Shown piece by piece: positions 18,656 to 24,476 of a DNA stretch of 24,476 bases (the first letter of the stretch is position 1; each line of letters starts with the position of its first letter). Origin of the DNA: Candidatus Nomurabacteria bacterium. Its GTDB lineage: Bacteria > Patescibacteriota > Minisyncoccia > Phycocordibacterales > SBAW01. The notes under the pieces are model-generated. The model worked only from the letters and a program-made list of their open reading frames with translations, did no database searches and had not been told where the DNA came from. The translations under genes and the position numbers were made by a program. The stretch is from the NCBI GenBank assembly GCA_943355135.1, contig CALREG010000007.1:1-24476 (forward strand). The letters run 5' to 3'.

Positions 18656-20233
18656 TTATGCGGTAGCTTCTTGTAGGCGCTTAGTAACAAACTCTTTTGG
18701 AAGCACCGAGAGGAACCAGCCTGCCTTCGGCCCCATCGACTTGCCCAAAAATAGTAAGTAGATTGCAGAAAAGAGGTCAGCGGGCGCAATAGGCTCGCTT
18801 TCTTTCATCCCGTGGAGGAAGTGGTGCAGGTCCTCCCCGCTCGGCATCCCGTCTGCGTTTGATATATAGCCAAGTAGTGTTTGCATCGCCTTCTTCTGTA
18901 CGTCAGAGAGTTGCTTAGCACCCTCGGGCATTTCGTCTTGCAGTTTAAATACAAATTTCTCCGGCGCATACTCGGCCAACCAGCGCTTGGCATACTCGGC
19001 GCGCTCATGCAGCTCGGTTTTGTCTGATTCAGTAAGAGGACTCCCCTTCAACCTTTCAGCTTCCGTCTCCAAGTTCATATGAGGCATCTGCACAATAAAA
19101 GCAACCTGCGAAAACCGCATCACAAACCCCACACCAAGGTTCGACCTTGGTGTGATTGGATGTATAAGCTCAAAGAGTCGTGCGTAGCCATCGTCTTTGA
19201 CTGTTTGGTAGCCTAGAGCGAGCTTGTCGTACTGGTCATAGAGCACAGGGATCGTGTCCCCTTCGGGGTCAAAGTTGATTGCTTGGTTTATTTCTTTCCC
19301 CAACAATGCAAGGCGGAATATCTTTGCAGGGACAAGGGCGGCAATTTGGCTAGCGCTTGAACCGCGGCCTTTCGACGAGGACATCTTCTTGCCCCCGACT
19401 AAAAAGAATTCATACGGCACATCAAACGGCGTTTCGTAATGAAATACTTCATCCGAAATATGTTTAGCAACATCCCTGCTACCACCTTTGGTAGAGTGGT
19501 CTTTCCCAGCGCCTTCCACTTTGACGCCGTTGACCTTCCACTTGGCTGGCCACTCAACCTTCCACGGCAATTTTGCTTTGCCGCCGAATGGTGAGACACG
19601 TCCGCGGAAGTCGCAACCTTTGGTGTACGGAGCTTTGTCCACGCGGCAGTGCACTTCGACAGTCTCGCCATCAAAATTTGAGGCTTCGGTGGTGGTCACC
19701 TTACCGCACTGCGGACAAATGACATTGATAGGTAGCCATGCGTCCTCGCGTTGCGAGCCCGATACTTCTTTATAAATCCGCACAATGTCCTGCGCGTGTT
19801 CGAGCGCTTCGCGAATAACGCCGTCCATCGAGCCGTTTTCATACAGCTCGCTCCCATAATAAAACTCGGGGTGCCAACCGGCATTTTCTATCACTTGCTG
19901 AAATTCTTTTGCAAAATACTCCGCATAGCTCGCATAGCCCGCTTCGGGACTCGGAATATATTTGAGCGGCTTGCCCAAGTGCTCTTCGTACATCGCGCGA
20001 TCAAGATACACAGGAATATCGTCCATCGGGTCGAAGTCGTTGTGCTCCCACTTAAAAATACTCTGCACGCCGGCGTCAGTAAGCGCTTCGTGCACCGTTG
20101 CGTGTATTGCAACTCCGCGCATGGAGCCCACATGCACTCGGCCGCTGACCGTCTTTTCATCACGAACAAGCACTGGCGCGCCAGCGCCGTACTTCTTCTT
20201 TACCTCCTCTGCAATACGGTCTGCCCAAAACAT
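18656..20233 (-). CDS. lysK: Lysyl-tRNA synthetase, class I
   Basis: 525 residues. It is the archaeal-type class I LysRS rather than the common class II enzyme: a class I HIGH-like motif GRVHVGSMRG (31-40), KMSSS (283-287) and a zinc-ribbon-like insertion with Cys173, Cys176, Cys196 and Cys207. The N-terminal FWADRIAEEVKKKYG and the EHNDFDPMDDIPVYL region are also typical. It attaches lysine to tRNA-Lys. Class I LysRS occurs in most archaea and scattered bacteria (spirochaetes, some alphaproteobacteria) and is common in CPR genomes. No class II lysS is in the window. The start at 20233 has no clear SD beyond AGGA close to the ATG. Confidence 0.96.
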   Translation of the reverse strand: MFWADRIAEEVKKKYGAGAPVLVRDEKTVSGRVHVGSMRGVAIHATVHEALTDAGVQSIFKWEHNDFDPMDDIPVYLDRAMYEEHLGKPLKYIPSPEAGYASYAEYFAKEFQQVIENAGWHPEFYYGSELYENGSMDGVIREALEHAQDIVRIYKEVSGSQREDAWLPINVICPQCGKVTTTEASNFDGETVEVHCRVDKAPYTKGCDFRGRVSPFGGKAKLPWKVEWPAKWKVNGVKVEGAGKDHSTKGGSRDVAKHISDEVFHYETPFDVPYEFFLVGGKKMSSSKGRGSSASQIAALVPAKIFRLALLGKEINQAINFDPEGDTIPVLYDQYDKLALGYQTVKDDGYARLFELIHPITPRSNLGVGFVMRFSQVAFIVQMPHMNLETEAERLKGSPLTESDKTELHERAEYAKRWLAEYAPEKFVFKLQDEMPEGAKQLSDVQKKAMQTLLGYISNADGMPSGEDLHHFLHGMKESEPIAPADLFSAIYLLFLGKSMGPKAGWFLSVLPKEFVTKRLQEATA

Positions 20234-20271
20234 TCCTGTATCTTAGCCTTTTTTCAGCATTTCCCCGATAC

Positions 20272-20300
20272 TTGACAAATACCTATTTTGGGTGTATAAT
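20272..20300 (+). promoter_or_regulatory. Consensus promoter of the 20356 gene
   Basis: Perfect TTGACA (20272-20277), 17-bp spacer and perfect TATAAT (20295-20300). The spacer ends TTTGGGTG as in the 17997 promoter. The leader has a hairpin AGATAGCC/GGTTATCT (20311-20330) followed by a short T-run (20336-20340), an attenuator-like arrangement. Confidence 0.92.
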
Positions 20301-20355
20301 GGCTTCAGAAAGATAGCCATCCGGTTATCTACCAGTTTTTAAAACGGAGCGAAGA

Positions 20356-20787
20356 ATGAATACGACCTTTCTTGCGATTCTCGCAGGCGTTGCGTTTGGT
20401 GCATGGCCGATTGTCATGCATCAGAGCAATCTCGGCGGTACGGCGATGCTGGTGTTTCTCAATATCATTATCATCGGAATGACACTGCCGTTCATGCTCA
20501 GCAAGCCGCTTGAGTTTGGATCAGTCGACTGGCGCTGGGCGATCGCGGCGAGCGTCATCGCAGGGATCGGCATGCTGGCTTTCACCGACATGCTTCCCCG
20601 CACGACGCCCGCAACACTCGGCACGCTCTACATGATCGTGCTGCTGGTGCAGTTCACCTTCCCGCTCGTGTATCGGATGGTGATGGGCGGCAGAATGTCG
20701 ACCACGCAGATCGCAGGCATTCTGTTGGCCAGTGCAGCAGTCGTTCTGCTCGCCTGGCCGCAGTCTGCAGCCGAAGCACAGCCCTAA
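20356..20787 (+). CDS. Single-domain EamA/DMT-like membrane protein
   Basis: 143 residues, almost entirely membrane: five predicted helices (about 4-22, 30-49, 60-79, 87-108, 115-134). The last two, with TTPATLGTLYMIVLLVQFTF and GGRMSTTQIAGILLASAAVV, resemble the end of an EamA repeat of drug/metabolite transporters. Typical EamA transporters have two such repeats (ten helices); a single five-helix copy would need to dimerise. Substrate unknown. GGAG (20346-20349) lies 6 nt before the ATG. It has a perfect promoter and its own terminator, with strong ATC/CTG preference and no ATA in the part I read by codon, unlike adjacent lysS and greA. Confidence 0.75.
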   Translation: MNTTFLAILAGVAFGAWPIVMHQSNLGGTAMLVFLNIIIIGMTLPFMLSKPLEFGSVDWRWAIAASVIAGIGMLAFTDMLPRTTPATLGTLYMIVLLVQFTFPLVYRMVMGGRMSTTQIAGILLASAAVVLLAWPQSAAEAQP

Positions 20788-20799
20788 GGGCTGCAAAAC

Positions 20800-20830
20800 A
20801 AAAGCCCCCGGACTCGTTCCGGGGGCTTTC
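20800..20830. terminator. Bidirectional terminator between the 20356 gene and greA
   Basis: AAAGCCCCCGGA (20801-20812), loop CTCGT, TCCGGGGGCTTT (20818-20829). T-tracts occur on both strands (TTTC on plus; TTTTGTTTT on minus), so it ends both convergent genes. Confidence 0.92.
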
Positions 20831-20841
20831 TACATTTCTAA

Positions 20842-21303
20842 CTACTCAACTTTAAGGATTTTATATTTCTGCGTGCCGCGGGGGGTGTGGAATGAGAATT
20901 CATCTCCTTTCTTTTTGCCCAAGAGTGCTGCACCGAGTGGCGAATGGTAGGAAACCTTGCCCGCCACGATGTCTGCCTCTTCGGCACCCACTATCGTGTA
21001 GGTGTGCTTGTCGTCTCCGCCGATTTTTTGCACCTGTACCGTGGCACCCATGCCCACCGTGTCGGACTTGGAGCCGCGGACGATTTTTGCATTCTTTAAA
21101 ATAGCTTCGAGCTTGGCAATGCGCTCTTCTACCGCACCCTGCATCTCGCGCGCCTCCTGATACTCGGCATTTTCTGACAAGTCGCCCAATGAGCGGGCGT
21201 ACTCAAGCTGCTCAGCCACCTCGCGGCGGCGAACGGTGCGGAGTTCATCAAGTTCTTTCGTCAGCTCTTCAAACTTCTCCTGCGAAATGAGTTCTTCAGT
21301 CAT
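20842..21303 (-). CDS. greA: Transcription elongation factor GreA
   Basis: 153 residues with an N-terminal coiled coil (about 1-78: KFEELTKELDELRTVRRREV, LGDLSENAEYQEAREMQ) carrying the conserved acidic tip D-L-S-E-N-A-E-Y, and a C-terminal FKBP-like domain (GATVQVQKIGG, ADIVAGKVSYHSPLGAALLG, KGDEFSFHTPRG). GreA rescues backtracked RNA polymerase by stimulating transcript cleavage. Length and motifs are normal. No SD; its promoter leaves a leader of only a few nucleotides. Confidence 0.97.
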   Translation of the reverse strand: MTEELISQEKFEELTKELDELRTVRRREVAEQLEYARSLGDLSENAEYQEAREMQGAVEERIAKLEAILKNAKIVRGSKSDTVGMGATVQVQKIGGDDKHTYTIVGAEEADIVAGKVSYHSPLGAALLGKKKGDEFSFHTPRGTQKYKILKVE

Positions 21304-21314
21304 ATAAGAGCATC

Positions 21315-21342
21315 AGTGTAAACGAATAGGGCTTTTTGTCAA
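21315..21342 (-). promoter_or_regulatory. greA promoter with very short leader
   Basis: On the minus strand TTGACA (21342-21337), a 16-bp spacer and TACACT (21320-21315), 11 nt before the ATG at 21303. The predicted leader is about 5 nt. Confidence 0.7.
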
Positions 21343-21347
21343 CGCAC

Positions 21348-23027
21348 CTACTGCAGGTACTGCGGCGCGTTTGCCTGCATAAAGTAGAAGAAGTCGCTCA
21401 TAACAAGCGAGCCGCCTATTTGTGTCCCCGCAGGCATCTTTTCGAGCACCACGGCATAGGCATAGCGTGGATTTTCATACGGCCAAAAGCCTATCATCCA
21501 CGCGTTCTGGCTTTCATTGCGCACACCCACCTGTGCGGTGCCCGTTTTGGCAGCCACCTGCACAAACGGCATGTTGACCGCTGTTGCGATACCCGAAGTC
21601 ACGCTTTGGCGCATCCCCTCGCGCGCTACCTGCAGTGCATGAGCGTCAATCGCGATAGCACTACCCTGCGGCGTGCTCGAAGCGATAAGCGATGGAGCAA
21701 GTAGCATCCCATCATTGGCGATTGCTGCGGTCATGCGCACCGCCTGTAGCGGCGTCACCAGCGTGCCGTACTGGCCGATGGCAGTGTGATAGGTGTTGCC
21801 CAGTCTCCAGTCTGGGTCGTCAGGAAATGTTTTGGACTTCCACTCTGGTGTGGGGATAGTACCCGACACTTCAGAAAATCCGTCGAGTCCGGCATCCGCT
21901 CCAAACCCGAAGCGTTGCAAATAGTCGTCAATGCGCACAATACCTAAGCCCGCCTGACCTTCAAACCCGCCACCCACTTCATAAAAATAAATGTCGGAGG
22001 AAACCGCGATAGCTTCACGCGCATCGGTCCACCCGTTGACCCGCCAGTCTTTAAAAATAGTGGGCTTCTCCGGGTTGTACGGGTTGGGCACGACCAGTTT
22101 GCCGGTCGAAAGAATTTGTTTGTACTCGCCTATCACACCCTCAGTAATAGCGGCGGCCGCCATAAGCGGTTTGACGATAGACCCTGGCGAGTACAGCCCG
22201 TCGGTCACGCGGTTTAAAAACGGCAGCTGCCGGTCGGCGTTATATTTTTTAATCGCGGCGCTATTGCCCGCGGCCATCGCTTCGGACGAATACTCCGGAT
22301 AGCTCGTCATCGCCAACAGCTCGCCCGTGCGCACATCCATGATGACACCCGCGCCGCCCACCGCGCGCGCCTCGCGCACCCGTGCCGCAAGCGAGTCGAA
22401 GAGCCCTTGTGTCACCACCGCATCCACCGAAAGATTTAGCGTCGTACCCGCCGCAGGCGGGCTTACCTTTGCTTCAGACACCACTTTGCCGCGTGCATCT
22501 GTTTCGGTGAGCGTAAGTCCGTTTTTGCCCTTTACTAATCCGTCAAAAGCTTTTTCTGCACCATCAACACCAACATACGCGTCACGATAATAAAATCCTG
22601 CAGAATCCTTGGCGGGCGCTTTTACATAGCCGAGTGTGTGCCCAAGCCCGCGATACGCGGCGTATACCCGAGTTGCAAAGTCATCTTCCACTGTTGCACG
22701 CTCGTTCCATGCCAAAGGCTTGCCCGTGCGGTCTTCTATCACGCCGCGGTCAGCAAAGATTACTCTACGTTCGAGCTGATTTTCGTGCGCCTGCTGTGCG
22801 TAGGCGGCGCCGTTTGCAATCTGCAGGTCGCCCGCGCGTACTAGCAGAAGCAGCGCCAGAACCCCCACCGCAACACCCGCGGCAACGGTCGAGCGACGCG
22901 AAAGCGGCCGCTCAATGCGCCCCTCAAACTGGTCGCGATTAAAGTCCGAGACATTGGCCGCGTCGATAAATATCTCATCGGGGGCTATCTCGGTGTGCTT
23001 TTTTCTTCCGTATACTCTCCAGCGCAT
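21348..23027 (-). CDS. mrdA: Class B penicillin-binding protein 2 (elongasome transpeptidase)
   Basis: 559 residues. A cytoplasmic N-terminus of about 45 residues, one membrane helix (about 47-66), a pedestal domain (RVIFADRGVIEDRTGKPLAW) and a transpeptidase domain with SIVK (Ser283, Lys286), SSD (343-345, the SxD form seen in PBP2) and KTG (494-496). It cross-links peptidoglycan during rod elongation with RodA and MreBCD. It follows mreD in the same orientation, 24 bp downstream. RodA is not in the window. Confidence 0.95.
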   Translation of the reverse strand: MRWRVYGRKKHTEIAPDEIFIDAANVSDFNRDQFEGRIERPLSRRSTVAAGVAVGVLALLLLVRAGDLQIANGAAYAQQAHENQLERRVIFADRGVIEDRTGKPLAWNERATVEDDFATRVYAAYRGLGHTLGYVKAPAKDSAGFYYRDAYVGVDGAEKAFDGLVKGKNGLTLTETDARGKVVSEAKVSPPAAGTTLNLSVDAVVTQGLFDSLAARVREARAVGGAGVIMDVRTGELLAMTSYPEYSSEAMAAGNSAAIKKYNADRQLPFLNRVTDGLYSPGSIVKPLMAAAAITEGVIGEYKQILSTGKLVVPNPYNPEKPTIFKDWRVNGWTDAREAIAVSSDIYFYEVGGGFEGQAGLGIVRIDDYLQRFGFGADAGLDGFSEVSGTIPTPEWKSKTFPDDPDWRLGNTYHTAIGQYGTLVTPLQAVRMTAAIANDGMLLAPSLIASSTPQGSAIAIDAHALQVAREGMRQSVTSGIATAVNMPFVQVAAKTGTAQVGVRNESQNAWMIGFWPYENPRYAYAVVLEKMPAGTQIGGSLVMSDFFYFMQANAPQYLQ

Positions 23028-23051
23028 GCAGTGAGTATACTAAATTTTCTC

Positions 23052-23342
23052 CTATATCCGCTCTTGCGGGTTTTTATCCAAAAAGTAACGACTGCCCCAA
23101 TAGCGCACAATAAATCCCACTAGCGCCACAATCGTAAAGGGGAAGAAGAGGTAGCGATACATCCCCGTGGGTGCGCCCCATGCCAAATCCAACATAAGCC
23201 CCACGATGACGGCAAAAATCCATCGGCCAGAAAGTGCGGCGAGCACCACCCCCACAACCGAGAGCGGCCAAAGGGGCATAAGAAATCCTGCCGCAGCAAG
23301 TAAAAAAGTAAGTGCGTATATAAGGCGGCTACTGGAGTTCAT
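23052..23342 (-). CDS. mreD: MreD-like membrane protein
   Basis: 96 residues with about three to four membrane helices (LIYALTFLLAAAGFLMPLWP, VVGVVLAALSGRWIFAVIVG, FPFTIVALVGFIVRYW) and the loop LMLDLAWGAPTGMYR, which resembles the conserved D-x-x-x-G-x-x-x-G part of MreD. It is shorter than typical MreD (about 160 residues), so it may be a reduced form. The start overlaps the end of mreC by 14 bp; its position between mreC and mrdA supports the call. Confidence 0.75.
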   Translation of the reverse strand: MNSSSRLIYALTFLLAAAGFLMPLWPLSVVGVVLAALSGRWIFAVIVGLMLDLAWGAPTGMYRYLFFPFTIVALVGFIVRYWGSRYFLDKNPQERI

Positions 23343-24087
23343 GGCTTAGTTGCTTCCACACTTCTACAAACCGAATAGTAAAGAGGTCTACCGGCAGAGT
23401 AAAGTATAGCGTAACAAAAGACTCCCCTTCCCCGCGGTCAATATGCGACACCCGTGCCGTGATGCCACCCACAATACCCGGCAGCAGCGCCGCATCACCA
23501 ACCGCCACCTCCACCCCATCTGGCACCTGCGCGCGCAGTGAGCCTCCGCCTTGGCCCTCTATTGCTAGTGGAATGATCCCGCCCTGGCCGGACAGGAGCA
23601 GGAGCGCGTCATATTTTTCTCCCGAGGAGGAGTACAAGCGCACCCGTGCGGCATGCGTATAGACTTCTGAAATGGTGCCGATGGTGGCGCCCCCTCCGGC
23701 CGACACTACATCACCCAAAGCGATACCCTCGGCACTTCCTGCGTCGATGACCAGCGTGTCGTAGGGTGTCGCTGGTGGGCGGATAAGTACCGCGCCCAAA
23801 ATGCGCTCGACCTGCGGCTTGCGACCAAGGAGTGTTTTGAGTGCCAAATTTTCCTGATACAACGCCTCGCGGTCGGCGAGCGTTGCGGTCTGTGCCGCAG
23901 ACACTGCCGGTTCGCCGCCAAATCGTGCGCGCATAAGCGGCGCAATCACGCTCCATAGTGCGCCACTCAGTGGTGCGCGCCACAGCGCCGCCAGCCCAAT
24001 CAGCAGGAGCACCAAAAAAAATCCTGCAATCTTCATCTTGCGGTTGCGCGCGGCTGCAGCCGAAAGCCTACTGGATATCATCATCAT
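23329..24087 (-). CDS. mreC: Rod shape-determining protein MreC
   Basis: 252 residues from the first of three consecutive ATG codons (24087, 24084, 24081). One membrane helix (about 20-41, IAGFFLVLLLIGLAALWRAP), a short helical segment (ATLADREALYQENLALKTLL) and a beta-rich extracytoplasmic domain with ILGAVLIRPPATPYDTLVID, SAEGIALGDVVSAGGGATIG and the terminal VTLYFTLPVDLFTIRFVEVW. MreC links cytoplasmic MreB to PBP2/RodA. The start overlaps the mreB end by 14-20 bp. Confidence 0.93.
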   Translation of the reverse strand: MMMISSRLSAAAARNRKMKIAGFFLVLLLIGLAALWRAPLSGALWSVIAPLMRARFGGEPAVSAAQTATLADREALYQENLALKTLLGRKPQVERILGAVLIRPPATPYDTLVIDAGSAEGIALGDVVSAGGGATIGTISEVYTHAARVRLYSSSGEKYDALLLLSGQGGIIPLAIEGQGGGSLRAQVPDGVEVAVGDAALLPGIVGGITARVSHIDRGEGESFVTLYFTLPVDLFTIRFVEVWKQLSHELQ

Positions 24088-24476
24088 GCTCTATAAGCAT
24101 ATCGCGGTATAGTTCCAAATTTTCCAACACCACACCCGTGCCGCGCGCCACCGCCGTAAGCGGATCGTCGGCCACCACCACCGGCACCTTGAGCCACTGT
24201 GAAAGCACCGTATCAAGACCCTTCAGCAACGCCCCGCCGCCAGTGAGCGTAATACCGCCGCGCATGATGTCGGAGAGAATTTCAGGCGGGGTGGTCTCCA
24301 GCACTTCGCGCACGGCCTCGATGAGTGTGTCTATAGACTGCGAAATAGCTTCGCGCACATCCGAGTCGGTGATGATAATCTCGCGCGGGAGTCCGGTAAT
24401 AAGGTCGCGTCCGCGGATAGCCGCTTCATAATTCCCCGTGCCCTCCGACACCGAACCTATGGCGATCTTGACCGCC
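24068..24476 (-). CDS. mreB: Rod shape-determining actin homologue MreB (N-terminus off the right edge)
   Basis: The last 136 codons are visible, beginning AVKIAIGSVSEGTGNYEAAI, without a start inside the window. The C-terminal actin-fold block includes RGRDLITGLPREIIITDSDV, TPPEILSDIMRGGITLTGGG and LSQWLKVPVVVADDPLTAVARGTG, matching the MreB phosphate-2/adenosine region. MreB polymerises on the membrane and directs elongation. It heads the visible mreB-mreC-mreD-mrdA operon. Confidence 0.96.
   Translation of the reverse strand, partial: AVKIAIGSVSEGTGNYEAAIRGRDLITGLPREIIITDSDVREAISQSIDTLIEAVREVLETTPPEILSDIMRGGITLTGGGALLKGLDTVLSQWLKVPVVVADDPLTAVARGTGVVLENLELYRDMLIEHDDDIQ

Noticed and set aside
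1..24476. CRISPR arrays, insertion sequences, phage or toxin-antitoxin modules
   Set aside because: No regularly spaced repeats, transposase or integrase motifs, target-site duplications or recognisable toxin/antitoxin pairs were found.

Overview
The window looks like a chromosomal segment of a Candidate Phyla Radiation (Patescibacteria) genome, most probably a Parcubacteria-type lineage. Clues are moderately high GC, very tight packing with many gene overlaps of 0-20 bp, a class I lysyl-tRNA synthetase, short or stripped-down versions of universal proteins (a Mur ligase without the usual N-terminal domain, a CorA-like protein without GMN), a pilin-type protein, and core genes with no recognisable Shine-Dalgarno sequence. 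The lineage is an inference from gene content; no rRNA is present.

Layout. 1-2.1 kb: a truncated small membrane protein (minus), a membrane-anchored Ada-like protein, rpmA (bL27), an orphan two-TM protein, and a secreted Tyr/Gly/Asn/Gln-rich low-complexity protein. 2.1-6.3 kb: rplI (bL9) and an S41 C-terminal processing protease on minus, diverging from a corA-like gene and cysS. 6.3-7.0 kb: a secreted orphan. 7.2-9.7 kb: dnaB-recR converging on rplU (bL21), with a structured inverted repeat between them. 9.8-12.6 kb: a 30-residue microprotein, rmuC, a yqeY-like gene, a small orphan with a textbook promoter, tRNA-Glu(CUC), a promoter-plus-terminator noncoding RNA candidate, and another small orphan. 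12.6-17.2 kb: a division/cell-wall operon on minus, mraZ-rsmH-ftsL(-like)-ftsI-murF, headed by a likely MraZ operator. 17.3-18.6 kb: a pilin-like protein with an unusual N-terminal extension and possible frameshift, then two tiny membrane proteins. 18.7-24.5 kb: class I lysS, a five-TM EamA-like orphan, greA, and the rod-shape operon mreB(partial)-mreC-mreD-mrdA.

Functionally the window is mostly housekeeping: translation (bL27, bL9, bL21, CysRS, LysRS, tRNA-Glu), replication and repair (DnaB, RecR, RmuC), transcription (GreA), division and peptidoglycan (dcw and mre clusters).

The most striking pattern is a second class of genes scattered between the core genes. They are small, unrecognised or weakly recognised and mostly single-gene units. 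Each has a clear Shine-Dalgarno sequence and its own intrinsic terminator, and most have a canonical TTGACA/TATAAT-type promoter; several show Lys/Ile codon choice unlike their neighbours. In contrast, several core genes have a -10 element only 6-8 nt before the start codon, implying leaderless mRNAs. This dichotomy, the 12.1-kb RNA, the GMN-less CorA and the fused/frameshifted pilin are the parts most worth a second look.
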